NCBI RefSeq assembly: GCF_000316605.1
Contig: NC_019683.1
Coordinates: forward strand, 310,001-374,000
Reading direction: 5' to 3'
Source of the DNA: [Leptolyngbya] sp. PCC 7376
Lineage (GTDB): Bacteria > Cyanobacteriota > Cyanobacteriia > Cyanobacteriales > MRBY01
Length of the DNA stretch: 64,000 nt
The translations under genes were made by a program, and so were the position numbers. The notes beneath the pieces are model-generated. The model did not search any database, was not told the origin of the DNA, and saw nothing but the letters and a program-made list of their open reading frames with translations. The first letter of the stretch is position 1; every line of letters begins with the position of its first letter. Positions 1-10,697 of the stretch are shown here, piece by piece.

Positions 1-1994
1 AGTGCTAAAGAAGAATAACCTGTTCCAAAATCATCAAGAGATAAGTTTACGCCAATATCACGTAGCTGTTGTAGTGTCGTTCTAGTCTCATTGAAATCCT
101 TAGCCAGCACAGCTTCTGTTACCTCCAACGTCAAGAAATCTGCTTGCATATCTGTTGTGCTAAGCGCACTCTTAACAAGTTCTACTAGATTTCCTCTAAT
201 AATCTGCTCAACTGACACGTTAACAGAAATGTAATCGAGTTCCATTCCTTCATTTAGCCAACTGCTGAGTTGTTTACATGCTGAGACTAAGACAAACTGA
301 CCAATTTCAGAGATTAGTCCTGTCATCTCAGCTATTGAAATCAGTTCTTCGACAGATACGCCAGATAACCCTGGATGATCGCAACGAAACAAAGCTTCCG
401 TGCCGATAATCTTCTTAGATGCTAAATCTACCAGTGGCTGATAGTGGATCTTAACCAATCCATCACGCAATGATTCACGAAGAAAATTCTCTGCGCGTAT
501 TGTTTTATTAAAATTGTTTTCAATGTCGGCGGAATAGAAGATTCTAGTATTCTTACCTGATGTTTTGCCTGAATATAATGCGATATCCGCTTTTCGAAGC
601 AACTCAGTAGCATTATTCCCGTGGTCAGGGAATATGGAAAATCCAATGGTAGCCGTTACATAAATGTTGCTATCTTTTATCTGAAATGAGTCAAGAAAAG
701 CATTGTTTATGGCTGTGATGATAGTCGTCAATGTTTGATGAAGGCTGTTATCATTTCGGCCTTTTACAATTACGACGAATTCGTCACCACCAAATCTTGA
801 CAAGGTGTGACACTCGGCGATTTGAGCTTTAAGTCGCTGAGCAACTAAAACTAGTAATTCATCACCGAAGATATGACCTTTACTGTCATTTATTCGTTTA
901 AAGTTATCAATATCTAAGAATAAAACATAAAATTTACGTCTTGATGCACCTTGCTCGTTTATGCAACGATTAATTTCAGATAACAGACCTCGTCTGTTTG
1001 GTAAATCAGTTAGCTCATCGTGAGTCGAACGGTATTCGAGTTGTGCTTCATTCTCTTCTCTAACTCTTATTTCATTCTTTTTCTGGTTTAGTTCACGCGT
1101 CAATATATATAACAGTAGTGTCAGTAATATTAATGCTCCTGTCCCATAAGTAAGCGAGACTTCTACCCATGCTGGTAATGGGGGCTTAGTCAAATCACCG
1201 TACCACTTGTTCACCAGATCAAGGTATTGGGTTCGATTATTATTCTTGAAGTCCTTTAATGCCTCAGATATCTGAACGGCAAATGTTAAACCACGCTTTT
1301 TTGATACCGCGAAATGCCCGGTAGTATGGGCATACTGCATCCGAGTATCCTTGAGATCGAACTCGCGTGCATAATAGCTGCCAGCGATTTCTTCTATTGC
1401 TACAGCATCTGCTGTTCCATTGGCGACAAGCTGCATTGCCGATCGTGTGCCGTTTGCCGTAATAAAGTCTGTCTCTAGACCAAGCTTTTGTGTAAGTTCC
1501 CTGAATTTTTCACCAAAGTAGTCGTCTTTAATTACGGCTACACGCAATCCCTTCAAGTGAAATGGAGAGTCAATATCATTGTCCTGATTAACAAACACAC
1601 CTCCCCATGCTATGACGATGGGCTCATTTACAATAAATACATCATCGCGGTCTCGATTCACATACGGAAAATGAATATCCAATTCACCGCTCTTTAGCTG
1701 AGCACCCAGTTCTCTTGAAGTCCCTTCGACTCTTACAATGCGCCAGTTTTTGTCTTCTTCAAGATACTCAAGCAAATCAACTATGAATCCTTTTGTCTCA
1801 CCATCCTGATCCTTGAATGAGAACGGCCAACCTGAATCCTCTACTCCAATGCGGATAATATCTTGTTCGCTATTGGACTGAGCGATTTGGGTTAGTGTAT
1901 GTCTTAACAAAAGCAAGCAACATAAAACTAACAGGATTCTTCGTAAGAAGAACGAACAACTATTATTTTGAAGCCTAGCTAATACTAATTTCAT
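1..1994 (-). CDS. Membrane sensor with SBP, GGDEF and EAL domains (partial, C-terminus off window)
   Basis: An open frame runs uninterrupted from the ATG at 1994 to the left edge, about 664 codons. The N-terminus is hydrophobic (signal or anchor). Residues about 45-275 read as a family-3 periplasmic solute-binding domain, followed by a membrane segment at about 278-303. A GGDEF domain carries an intact RFGGDEF near residue 400, without the RxxD inhibitory site five residues upstream. An EAL domain starts around 510 with EALF at about 532, then the SVNVSV, LEVTE and DDFGTGYSS motifs, so phosphodiesterase residues look intact. Inferred role: periplasmic ligand sensing coupled to c-di-GMP synthesis and/or breakdown. 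No HIP1 octamer was seen in the gene, unlike most neighbours, and this architecture is common in gammaproteobacteria, so acquisition by transfer is plausible. The 3' end lies outside the window. Confidence 0.9.
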   Translation of the reverse strand, partial: MKLVLARLQNNSCSFFLRRILLVLCCLLLLRHTLTQIAQSNSEQDIIRIGVEDSGWPFSFKDQDGETKGFIVDLLEYLEEDKNWRIVRVEGTSRELGAQLKSGELDIHFPYVNRDRDDVFIVNEPIVIAWGGVFVNQDNDIDSPFHLKGLRVAVIKDDYFGEKFRELTQKLGLETDFITANGTRSAMQLVANGTADAVAIEEIAGSYYAREFDLKDTRMQYAHTTGHFAVSKKRGLTFAVQISEALKDFKNNNRTQYLDLVNKWYGDLTKPPLPAWVEVSLTYGTGALILLTLLLYILTRELNQKKNEIRVREENEAQLEYRSTHDELTDLPNRRGLLSEINRCINEQGASRRKFYVLFLDIDNFKRINDSKGHIFGDELLVLVAQRLKAQIAECHTLSRFGGDEFVVIVKGRNDNSLHQTLTTIITAINNAFLDSFQIKDSNIYVTATIGFSIFPDHGNNATELLRKADIALYSGKTSGKNTRIFYSADIENNFNKTIRAENFLRESLRDGLVKIHYQPLVDLASKKIIGTEALFRCDHPGLSGVSVEELISIAEMTGLISEIGQFVLVSACKQLSSWLNEGMELDYISVNVSVEQIIRGNLVELVKSALSTTDMQADFLTLEVTEAVLAKDFNETRTTLQQLRDIGVNLSLDDFGTGYSSLA

Positions 1995-2082
1995 TGAGCT
2001 AATACTATTTCTGGGGTACAGGGTAGGAGATTCAAAAAGGCGTATCCTTCTAGAGAAGCAATTCCCAGAAAAGGAATACACC

Positions 2083-2157
2083 ATGACTCAAGATAATCTA
2101 GTCGAGTTCAAAGCACTAGAGATTACTGAAAGCTTTGAAACTGTCAGGATTGGGTAG
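2083..2157 (+). pseudogene. Short orphan reading frame, possible transposase relic
   Basis: A 24-codon frame starts at an ATG with AAGGAA about 8 bases upstream and ends at TAG. I do not recognise the peptide. Just beyond it, in another frame, is an open stretch to about 2220, so it may be the start of a decayed insertion-sequence gene. The region lies between the sensor gene and an IS982 copy and is surrounded by other IS debris. It could also be chance. Confidence 0.25.
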
Positions 2158-2242
2158 CCAAGTCAGTATTCCAGATGAATCATCATTTTCCTTCGATAAG
2201 CTTTGTGTTAAGCGGTATTGAAAATGTTGTGTAATTCTGGGA

Positions 2243-2256
2243 GTGTCAAGAATTTT
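2243..2256. repeat. Left arm of inverted IS-like ends around IS982 copy 1
   Basis: The 14 bases GTGTCAAGAATTTT here recur as the exact reverse complement at 3234-3247, on the other side of the IS982 copy. Together they look like the terminal inverted repeats of an older element into which IS982 inserted. From memory they resemble IS256-type ends; this is not verified. Confidence 0.55.
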
Positions 2257-2261
2257 GTGTA

Positions 2262-3224
2262 ACGTGAGTTCTGGATAAGGAAATGAGACTCTAATTGAGT
2301 TGGAGAGAAGGTTTCTTAGGCTGATGACAATGGGCAATCAAGCCACACAGCAAATTGACGCAGAAGTTCGCTGGACTACGATGCCTAGAGTGCTCAATCT
2401 GAGAAATGTTCTTCAGTTGGTCAATCACGGTTTCAATCAAAGCTCGTTTACGAGCGATGAATGTATCTTGCCAGAGCATCAAGTGATTCTTCATATTGCG
2501 GCGAGGTTTAGCAATTAACATCACATCATGTTCTTCTTTGAGATGTTGTGCCAGAGCTTGGGACACATAGCCCTTATCTCCAAAGACTTTGCTGAATAAA
2601 TTCCGTAACAGTTCGACGACAGGCTTTCTGTCATCAATATTGCCAGGAGTGATTTGTACATGAAGTAATTCTCCCCGATCATTAATGACCAGATGGAGTT
2701 TGAAGCCAAAGAACCACCCAACAGAGGTTTTACCTCTAGCGGCATGACCGTTAAAGACTCGATGTTGGGCAATACGGCGATTGTGACAAACTTTGATACT
2801 GGTGGCATCAATGAAACTAATGCCTGTGCAATCTCCATAACAGTCACATAAATAGGCACATAGAGGCACTAAGCTGGAGGGCATCCATGCCACAAAGCGT
2901 TGATAACTCACTGCTTTGGGAAAGGCTTTTTGCCAATAGTGTCGCACCATCAGGAGATAGAAATGCTTGAAATTACGATAGTGAGATTGATGAAATGCAA
3001 TCAGTATCGTCATCACCTCACTCAAGCTTAGGCTTCTAGAACGGTGACGATACCTTTTGCAAGAGCTAAGTAATTCTTGATGCCACTGAGGTTCAAAGAC
3101 CTGGCAGAAATCGTCAACGTCACAAAATAAAGCGTCTAAACTAAGCATAGGAGAAAGCTGTGGATTGGTTTCAACTGCCACGATATGAGCTTTCTTCTTT
3201 TCTTTCCTTATCCAGAACTCACGT
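2262..3224 (-). mobile_element. IS982-family insertion sequence, copy 1
   Basis: The element is 963 bp. The ends are inverted repeats beginning ACGTGAGTTCTGGATAA on the left and ending TTATCCAGAACTCACGT on the right, identical to the ends of the second copy at 54752-55715. No target duplication is visible: the left flank is TTGTGTA and the right flank TAAGCAA. It sits between two 14-bp inverted sequences of an older element, so the insertion is nested or the flanks have since been rearranged. The transposase reads on the minus strand and fills nearly the whole element. Confidence 0.9.
2291..3181 (-). CDS. IS982 family transposase
   Basis: This is a 296-residue DDE transposase. The N-terminal segment [17 protein letters not shown] and the stretch [20 protein letters not shown] are typical of IS982. 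The catalytic core includes [11 protein letters not shown], a G-W-F-F-G-F-K-L-H segment, and FGDKGY; the C-terminal E probably lies in [12 protein letters not shown]. The longest frame starts at a GTG (3181), but the family usually begins at the internal ATG at 3148 (MLSLDALF). The frame is intact, so the enzyme could be active. It is roughly 85% identical by eye to the copy at 54781-55665, so the two are not a recent duplication. Confidence 0.88.
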   Translation of the reverse strand: MAVETNPQLSPMLSLDALFCDVDDFCQVFEPQWHQELLSSCKRYRHRSRSLSLSEVMTILIAFHQSHYRNFKHFYLLMVRHYWQKAFPKAVSYQRFVAWMPSSLVPLCAYLCDCYGDCTGISFIDATSIKVCHNRRIAQHRVFNGHAARGKTSVGWFFGFKLHLVINDRGELLHVQITPGNIDDRKPVVELLRNLFSKVFGDKGYVSQALAQHLKEEHDVMLIAKPRRNMKNHLMLWQDTFIARKRALIETVIDQLKNISQIEHSRHRSPANFCVNLLCGLIAHCHQPKKPSLQLN

Positions 3225-3233
3225 TAAGCAAAG

Positions 3234-3247
3234 AAAATTCTTGACAC
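3234..3247. repeat. Right arm of inverted IS-like ends around IS982 copy 1
   Basis: AAAATTCTTGACAC is the exact reverse complement of 2243-2256. The bases between this arm and the IS982 end do not mirror the left side well, suggesting internal deletion of the older element. Confidence 0.55.
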
Positions 3248-3249
3248 TT

Positions 3250-3342
3250 CCTCAGGCACCTTCTTTCTCGAAGAAGTTGGAGAACCACATTGGAGCAATG
3301 GTCTATTTTCTCAGACACTATAATCTCTCTCTTCAGTTGTGA
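3250..3342 (+). pseudogene. C-terminal remnant of an IS1-like transposase
   Basis: A short frame ends in SFSKKLENHIGAMVYFLRHY plus a few residues and a stop. This pattern (F-S-K-K-L-E-N-H-I-G-A, then Y-F-x-x-H-Y-N) resembles the tail of cyanobacterial IS1-type transposases as I remember them. The upstream part is missing, cut off at about 3250 next to the inverted IS end. The family call is from memory. Confidence 0.45.
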
Positions 3343-3439
3343 CCATTACTCGTGCATCACCACTGCTTTTTCTTTACGGTGACGATAAAATAAACCCATT
3401 GATTTTTATGTCCACAGACAAAGATTTTGCCTCAAATTA

Positions 3440-3844
3440 TTAGGCAAGATTTTTCGCTTCTGCTACCCACTGCTTCACAATCCCCACCGATGGTGCTAGA
3501 TCTCGACGACGCATGTTAGCAACGTGGAGTTTGACAATACTTTGGTGCAATCGATTAAAGGGTGTTTGGGCTAATTGGGGAACCGACGCAATCCCGCAAT
3601 GTAAAATCAAACCGCAATATTCCACCCCAACACTTTTTAGTCGCGCTAAATCTGCCAAGGCGATCCATTTCGACACATATTGCGGATGAATCTGTAATTT
3701 TGCCGCCAGATCATGCTTTGCTTTCGGGCTCTGAGTCGCCAACAAAAGCTGATGAGTCGTGCGAATATCGTTGGCATTTAAGAGTTTTTGATGTTCCTCA
3801 CTCAATCCAGGTAGATCGGCGATCGCCCAATTGCAGGAAGCCAT
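3440..3844 (-). CDS. DUF4332 domain protein
   Basis: This 134-residue protein matches the DUF4332 pattern: an early P-G-L-S-E-E-H segment, repeated helix-hairpin-helix-like stretches (NANDIRTTHQLLLA, VGVEYCGLILHCGIASVPQLA) and a terminal amphipathic helix. The family is widespread in cyanobacteria and the HhH-like fold suggests nucleic-acid or protein contacts, but no function is established. It starts at an ATG at 3844 and is divergent from def, with about 70 bp between the two starts, so the promoters probably overlap. There are no membrane segments or signal peptide. Confidence 0.75.
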   Translation of the reverse strand: MASCNWAIADLPGLSEEHQKLLNANDIRTTHQLLLATQSPKAKHDLAAKLQIHPQYVSKWIALADLARLKSVGVEYCGLILHCGIASVPQLAQTPFNRLHQSIVKLHVANMRRRDLAPSVGIVKQWVAEAKNLA

Positions 3845-3917
3845 AAGAAATGTTGTTAAAATGGGAGGATATATTACAACTAAAGCTGTCGTTTAACCCA
3901 AGAGTTCTAGAAAATTT

Positions 3918-4478
3918 ATGTCTGCTGCCGTTGCTGTTGCCAAGGAAAAGTTAGAGAATCCCCCCCTAGATTTGCATTACTTAGGCGATAAGGTCCTAAG
4001 ACAAAAAGCAAAGCGAATTGCGAAGGTTGATGACTCGATTCGGGTCTTGGCAAAGGAAATGCTTCAGACAATGTATAGCTCCTATGGCATTGGCTTAGCT
4101 GCACCTCAGGTTGGCATCAATAAGCGCCTTATCGTCGTGGATACAGACCCCGAAAATCCAGAAAACGAAGCATACGTTTTGATCAATCCTGAAATAAAAA
4201 AATTCGGGAAAGACATGTGTGGCTTCGAGGAAGGTTGTCTCAGCATTCCCGGCGTTAATTTTGAAGTATTGCGTCCTGACGAAATTGAAGTGTCTTACCG
4301 TGATGAACTTGGTAAGCCGAAACGAATCAAAGCATCAGGCTTGCTGTCTCGTGTCATCCAGCACGAAATCGATCATCTCAATGGCGTGATGTTTGTTGAC
4401 CGCGTGGACAATCAAATTGCCCTCGACGAAGAACTGAAAGAACACGGCTTCTCTTCTAAGTCTGTAAAAAAAGTCTAG
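3918..4478 (+). CDS. def: Peptide deformylase
   Basis: This enzyme removes the N-formyl group from nascent proteins in the cytosol. All three signature motifs are present in its 186 residues: GIGLAAPQVG (57-66), EGCLS (105-109, with the metal-binding Cys) and HEIDH (149-153, metal ligands and catalytic Glu). Length and motif order fit type 1 deformylases. It reads away from the DUF4332 gene and is followed at about 40 bases by a strong intrinsic terminator, so it appears monocistronic. No fmt gene is next to it. Confidence 0.97.
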   Translation: MSAAVAVAKEKLENPPLDLHYLGDKVLRQKAKRIAKVDDSIRVLAKEMLQTMYSSYGIGLAAPQVGINKRLIVVDTDPENPENEAYVLINPEIKKFGKDMCGFEEGCLSIPGVNFEVLRPDEIEVSYRDELGKPKRIKASGLLSRVIQHEIDHLNGVMFVDRVDNQIALDEELKEHGFSSKSVKKV

Positions 4479-4515
4479 TTTTTTTGATTTAAACAATTTA
4501 CTTATGACCCAAATG

Positions 4516-4544
4516 AGGGGTAGCGAATCGCCACCCCTTTTTTT
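4516..4544 (+). terminator. Intrinsic terminator after def
   Basis: AGGGGT at 4516-4521 pairs with ACCCCT at 4533-4538, extended by GC pairs inside, and is followed by a run of seven T. The position 38 bases after the def stop fits rho-independent termination. Confidence 0.85.
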
Positions 4545-5030
4545 GCGGCCTATTTCATGAAGTTTTGTATGTTCGCCCCTGATGTTATGTTTCTTCATCA
4601 AAAATCCTGTGGGGAATCTCAGTTGGCGATCGCCCATTCCTTGATCCCGTTACAAAGCATTTTTGTTTTTTCACCCAAGCACATCTCTCAAAGCTTTGGT
4701 GTCTAGACTTTTAACCCTTTCTATTTCTCCAAAAAGTCATCTTTTTAGCCTCAAAACAATATGGTGATCATCCCTGAGTGCAAATGCTCAATAGTAGTAA
4801 AAATGAACCTTTTTGCTTATTGTCTTTATTTATATAGAAATAAAATATAAAATTATATTAGTTTATTTATAAAACCAAAAATAGCCTTTTTATGGATTTA
4901 AAGTCTCCTAATCAATTTCAAGATCATTTTAAAAGCGAAAAGATTATTGATTCAAAATAAATAGCTCTTTAATTCCAAAGACAAATTCCTAATAATGCAC
5001 TCAGACCTGCAACATTTAGGAGCAAACGCC
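4545..5030. other. Long AT-rich region upstream of chlL
   Basis: About 490 bases without a credible gene. The half nearest chlL is very AT-rich (for example AATAAAATATAAAATTATAT around 4840-4858) and probably holds the chlL promoter and its controls, but I cannot single out a -35/-10 pair with confidence. One HIP1 octamer lies near 4627. Confidence 0.5.
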
Positions 5031-5891
5031 ATGACAATGACCCTTGCGGTATATGGCAAAGGTGGCATCGGTAAATCAACCACAAGCTGTAATATTTCAG
5101 TTGCCCTTGCTAAGCGCGGCAAAAAGGTTTTACAGATTGGCTGTGACCCAAAGCATGACAGTACGTTTACGCTCACTGGGTTTCTCATCCCCACCATCAT
5201 TGATACCCTCCAAGAAAAGGATTTTCACTACGAAGATATTTGGCCAGAAGATGTCATCTACAAAGGTTATGGCGGTGTTGATTGCGTAGAGGCAGGTGGC
5301 CCTCCAGCAGGCGCTGGTTGTGGCGGTTATGTTGTTGGCGAAACGGTCAAACTCCTCAAAGAACTCAACGCCTTCGACGAATACGATGTCATTCTCTTCG
5401 ATGTCCTAGGCGACGTGGTTTGTGGCGGTTTTGCGGCTCCTTTGAACTACGCAGATTACTGTCTCATCGTTACAGACAACGGTTTTGACGCTTTATTTGC
5501 AGCGAATCGCATTGCGGCATCGGTACGAGAAAAAGCGCGGACTCACCCTCTACGTCTAGCTGGCTTGATTGGTAATCGCACCTCGAAGCGTGATCTCATC
5601 GAAAAATATGTGAGCCACGTGCCCATGCCTGTGTTGGAAGTTTTGCCGCTCATCGAAGATATTCGTGTGTCGCGAGTGAAGGGTAAGACTTTATTTGAGA
5701 TGGCAGAGAAGGATCCAATGTTGGATTATGTTTGTGATTTCTACTTAAATATTGCCGACCAAGTGCTTGCTGCTCCTGAAGGTGTTGTACCTAGTGAAGC
5801 GCCGGATCGTGAGCTGTTTAGTTTGCTGTCTGATTATTATCTCAATCCACCCAAGGAGAAAGAAGACGAGCTTGATCTGATGATGGTTTAG
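5031..5891 (+). CDS. chlL: Light-independent protochlorophyllide reductase, iron protein ChlL
   Basis: ChlL is the ATP-dependent reductase of the nitrogenase-like DPOR complex. It passes electrons from ferredoxin to ChlN-ChlB, allowing protochlorophyllide reduction in the dark. The P-loop GKGGIGKST is at residues 9-17, and the two cysteines that bridge the 4Fe-4S cluster in the homodimer fall at 97 and 131, the classical positions. I chose the ATG at 5031 because AGGAG (5018-5022) lies 8 bases upstream and the family starts just before LAVYGKGG; an in-frame ATG at 4995 would add 12 unsupported residues. The protein is 286 residues. It is first in the cluster chlL-DUF5331-chlN. Confidence 0.97.
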   Translation: MTMTLAVYGKGGIGKSTTSCNISVALAKRGKKVLQIGCDPKHDSTFTLTGFLIPTIIDTLQEKDFHYEDIWPEDVIYKGYGGVDCVEAGGPPAGAGCGGYVVGETVKLLKELNAFDEYDVILFDVLGDVVCGGFAAPLNYADYCLIVTDNGFDALFAANRIAASVREKARTHPLRLAGLIGNRTSKRDLIEKYVSHVPMPVLEVLPLIEDIRVSRVKGKTLFEMAEKDPMLDYVCDFYLNIADQVLAAPEGVVPSEAPDRELFSLLSDYYLNPPKEKEDELDLMMV

Positions 5892-6115
5892 AAAACTTGC
5901 GAGGCGATCGCCACCTAGCCAAAAGGCAGAATTTTTGTAACTTGTTGAAAAAATCGCAGCTTGTACTTCGATGTAAAAGATGAACTTGGGTTAAATTTTG
6001 ATCCAGAGTAGGTTTTCTTCCCACGATCAGAACCATATTTGAAGATGGGACTTAGACCTCAACCCCGTAAACCTTTAACCCATAGTTTTGTAGTTGACTA
6101 GACGAGGAGTAAACA

Positions 6116-6475
6116 GTGAGCTTTTTTGAACAAATCAAACCCAGCATCAAAAGTAAATGGCTGGACTATTACGAAAATAACCATGAATGGCTAAAACTCC
6201 TCATGGAAGGTGGCGAATTTGTCGAAACCCCTGATGGTGGCCGTCGTCCCCAAGGTTCTGTCGTGATTGGTGCGGTGAGTTCGATGGAGCCCCGCCTCGC
6301 AGAGATTCTCTATCACTTTTTCTTGGTTCACGCGAACTATGACACCGTCGTCGATGTAATCGGCTTAAACTTTGACCCAACGAAAACATTAACAAACCTC
6401 CAATCATCTGGTGCTGCGGCAAAACCAGTAGTCGCTCCTCCTCCAAAAGTGCCGGCTCCCGCTCCTGCTGAATAG
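6116..6475 (+). CDS. DUF5331 protein between chlL and chlN
   Basis: This small protein of 119 residues starts at GTG with GAGGAG spaced about 6 bases upstream. The N-terminal helical part (FFEQIKPSIKSKWLDYYENN) and the GSVVIGAVSSMEPRLAEIL segment match DUF5331, a cyanobacterial family that I recall as often lying between chlL and chlN. The last 20 residues are a low-complexity Pro/Ala tail. No enzymatic motif, signal peptide or membrane segment is seen. Position suggests a role with DPOR, perhaps assembly or protection, but that is inference only. Confidence 0.8.
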   Translation: MSFFEQIKPSIKSKWLDYYENNHEWLKLLMEGGEFVETPDGGRRPQGSVVIGAVSSMEPRLAEILYHFFLVHANYDTVVDVIGLNFDPTKTLTNLQSSGAAAKPVVAPPPKVPAPAPAE

Positions 6476-6626
6476 TTACAGCAAAGAAGATTTCCCCTCA
6501 TTTAAAACTGGGGGGCGATCGCCTCTCTCAGCAGCAGTCGGATTTGCCGCTCCCAGATATCAGACTTGGAAAAAACATTTTTCTCAAAACCCTTTCAAAA
6601 TAATCGATTTCAAACAATCGCCCTAA

Positions 6627-8066
<1,440 letters not shown>

Positions 8067-8150
8067 AAGTTCCATTTCAGAAGACTAAATAATCGGGGTC
8101 ATTAGCTTAATAGTGATTCCGTTTTTTCTTTTTAGTTATTGGTACTCTTT

Positions 8151-9293
8151 ATGAAGATTAGTCCTTTTAGAAAACTACAGTCTCTCTCGAAAAAAAAGAA
8201 GATTGGTGGGGAAGATTCCTTTGGTTATTCCTATGAATCACCAGGAAGTATGCCGGGCACATTACGCATTGACCATAATGCTTTGCCACCTGTCATTTCA
8301 TTGGTTGAATATAACGCAACAGATTGGCTCAATATTGAGGAGACAACGCCGGAAGAATGTGGAAAACATTTAGGCAATAGTTCAGTCTCTTGGGTCGATG
8401 TAGGTGGTATTGGGGATCAAAAAATTTGTCAGAGGTTAGGCAAAGTTTTTAGGTTACATCCATTAATTTTGGAAGACATTGTAAATGTCCCTCAACGACC
8501 AAAGCTTGAGGTCTATGATGATCAGCTATTGATTATTACTCAGATGGTTGTGCCAATGGCCAATCGTAAAAGTTTTTGGCTAGAGCAGATCAGTTTTATT
8601 CTGGCGAATCGTTATCTTTTAACGGTGCAGGAGGAAGATGAATCTGATTGTTTCGATGGTATCCGCGATCGCCTCAAACAGAATAAAGGTGTCATCCGGC
8701 AACATGGCACTGATTTTTTAGCTTATTCGCTCTGGGATGCGGTGATTGACGGCTATTTTCCAGTACTAGAATTGCTGGGCGATCGCATTGAAGATTTAGA
8801 AGATGAAGTGGTCATTCGCCCGACTCCTGAAACCCTTGCGGCAATCCACCAGGTCAAACGAGAATTGTTGGCATTGCGACGTGCTATTTGGCCACAAAGA
8901 GATGCCTTAAGTGATTTAATTCGTGACCATAGTCCTTTGATTCAACACGATAATTTTCAATATTTTCGAGATTGTCATGACCATACAGTGATGATTATTG
9001 ACATCATTGAAACCTACCGTGAGCTTGCTTCTGGTTTGATGGATGTTTATCTTTCAGCCATGGGTAACAAAATGAATGAAGTGATGCAGCTACTCACTGT
9101 TATTTCTACAATTTTTATTCCTCTCACGTTCATTTCTGGCTTATATGGCATGAATTTCAATACGGCAAATTCTAAATGGAATATGCCAGAGCTCAATTGG
9201 GAATATGGTTACTTTATTTGCCTCGGCGTTATGGGTGGAATCACTGTTGCTTTGCTGATTTTCTTTTGGCGTAAAGGATGGCTCAAAATGTAG
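8151..9293 (+). CDS. corA: CorA family divalent cation transporter
   Basis: CorA proteins are pentameric Mg2+/Co2+ channels of the inner membrane. The 380-residue protein has a long cytoplasmic N-terminal domain and the two C-terminal membrane helices. The hallmark YGMNFN sits after the first helix (near residue 332) and a basic tail RKGWLKM follows the second. I use the ATG at 8151; a TTG at 8139 would extend it by four residues without a better ribosome site. It lies 84 bases after chlN on the same strand, with no obvious terminator between them, so read-through is possible. Mg2+ supply for chlorophyll is an attractive but unproven link. Confidence 0.93.
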   Translation: MKISPFRKLQSLSKKKKIGGEDSFGYSYESPGSMPGTLRIDHNALPPVISLVEYNATDWLNIEETTPEECGKHLGNSSVSWVDVGGIGDQKICQRLGKVFRLHPLILEDIVNVPQRPKLEVYDDQLLIITQMVVPMANRKSFWLEQISFILANRYLLTVQEEDESDCFDGIRDRLKQNKGVIRQHGTDFLAYSLWDAVIDGYFPVLELLGDRIEDLEDEVVIRPTPETLAAIHQVKRELLALRRAIWPQRDALSDLIRDHSPLIQHDNFQYFRDCHDHTVMIIDIIETYRELASGLMDVYLSAMGNKMNEVMQLLTVISTIFIPLTFISGLYGMNFNTANSKWNMPELNWEYGYFICLGVMGGITVALLIFFWRKGWLKM

Positions 9294-9362
9294 TTTTCAA
9301 CGAAGAAAATAGTAACCTGTTACAGCGATTTATTTAGACCATTTAGGCAGTTTTAAAGTTCT

Positions 9363-10697
9363 TTAATCAAGCTCTTCCGTCGAAACACTGAGCACCTGGG
9401 GTGGGGTTGCATCAGGGGGATAACGTAATTGCACATTCACGAATCGGCGATCGCCAGCTGGCATTTCGAGTTGAACTAGAGGTTTCCCTTCTTGGCCACG
9501 CTTTTGGACGAGGTGGACATATTTAGTGCGAGGCAAGCCTTCGTCATCTCTATAACTCACTTGCACTGTTCCTCGGAAAAATGTCGATGTGGGCAAAGGT
9601 TCAAAAAAGCGTAATTTCTCGTCAGTGGCATCCTGTTTAATTGGTGTTTCAAAGGAGACAATAACGGTTTGAGTTTCGTCGGTGGGGTTATGGAGTGGCA
9701 AGGTTAAATCGTAGTGCACGCCGTAGTTGCCGTGAGCTGCGTAAGCGGTGTCATCATAGCGACGAATCATCTCAGCAGTTTGAACTTGTCCTGTACCATG
9801 GGTTCCGGCAGCAAGGGTACTAATGCCGTAGGAAAAAGTTTCGCCAGCTGCGGGAATCGTCAAATCCCATTGGTCGGTATCGTAAATCTGAGTTTTCCAG
9901 CCACCACCAAGGGAAACTCCAGCGACTCTGCCATAAATAATTCCACCGCCTGCTCCAGGAACTGTGGGAGCGCGATCACGGGGTGTAGAGAGTTCAGTAG
10001 AAATCAAAGTCTCTTGCCATTCATCTAAGGTTGGAGCACGATAAGTGCCATCATCATTTTCTTTTTCAAAGAGGGCAAGGCTTGCTAGATAAATCGGTGC
10101 ATCGCTATAAAGTTCAAGATAGGTGGAGCGTCCATTAAGGGGAGGCTCCAGTTCTTTTACAGGGATTGGCAAATCTACGAGCATTTCGTAGCTCTGGGGC
10201 GCAATCGTAATGTATTGCGGAAAAATACTTTGGCGGCGATCGCGTAAGACATCACTCATCACTCGACTGCCTGGCCCTGCAAACACATCACCCTTGGGAT
10301 TCAAAATATAAGGATCAATATTAAAAAACGGCGCATCGGGCTGGCTCAGATAGCTCGCCCCGGTCAAAAAATAGACTGTTACAGGTTTGTCGCTGGGATT
10401 GTAGGCGATCGCCCCAACGTAGAGACTCCGTAAATCCTCAGGATCTTGGGCATGGGCAACATGATGGGCAAACAGATCGAAGCGACCATCAAACGCATAA
10501 TCTAGATGCGCCTCAGGATTTGCCATACCCGCCGCTGGAAACGTGGAGAGCAAAACCCCTTCACCCAAAACCTTCTCGGGACTATTGCTATTAAACACAG
10601 GGACATCATTTAATTCCCCTGGCAACACCCGCACCTCCTGCGGTCGAACGACTTCAACAGGGGTTTGCGCAATTAATAATCCAGGGAAAAAGAACAT
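9363..10697 (-). CDS. DUF3370 secreted protein
   Basis: This cyanobacterial family has a short hydrophobic leader followed by the conserved start RPQEVRVLPGELNDVPVFNS and a long beta-rich domain. I place the start at the ATG at 10697, giving 444 residues and a leader MFFFPGLLIAQ that fits the family; the same frame continues upstream to a GTG at 10763, which would add 22 residues containing charged and aromatic positions less like a signal peptide. The function is unknown; export to the periplasm or cell surface is inferred from the leader. It is convergent with corA and divergent from the DUF4291 gene. Confidence 0.78.
   Translation of the reverse strand: MFFFPGLLIAQTPVEVVRPQEVRVLPGELNDVPVFNSNSPEKVLGEGVLLSTFPAAGMANPEAHLDYAFDGRFDLFAHHVAHAQDPEDLRSLYVGAIAYNPSDKPVTVYFLTGASYLSQPDAPFFNIDPYILNPKGDVFAGPGSRVMSDVLRDRRQSIFPQYITIAPQSYEMLVDLPIPVKELEPPLNGRSTYLELYSDAPIYLASLALFEKENDDGTYRAPTLDEWQETLISTELSTPRDRAPTVPGAGGGIIYGRVAGVSLGGGWKTQIYDTDQWDLTIPAAGETFSYGISTLAAGTHGTGQVQTAEMIRRYDDTAYAAHGNYGVHYDLTLPLHNPTDETQTVIVSFETPIKQDATDEKLRFFEPLPTSTFFRGTVQVSYRDDEGLPRTKYVHLVQKRGQEGKPLVQLEMPAGDRRFVNVQLRYPPDATPPQVLSVSTEELD

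Noticed and set aside
1488-1697. A 69-codon plus-strand frame near the left edge
   Set aside because: Antisense to the solute-binding domain of the sensor gene, whose own frame is fully open and conserved.
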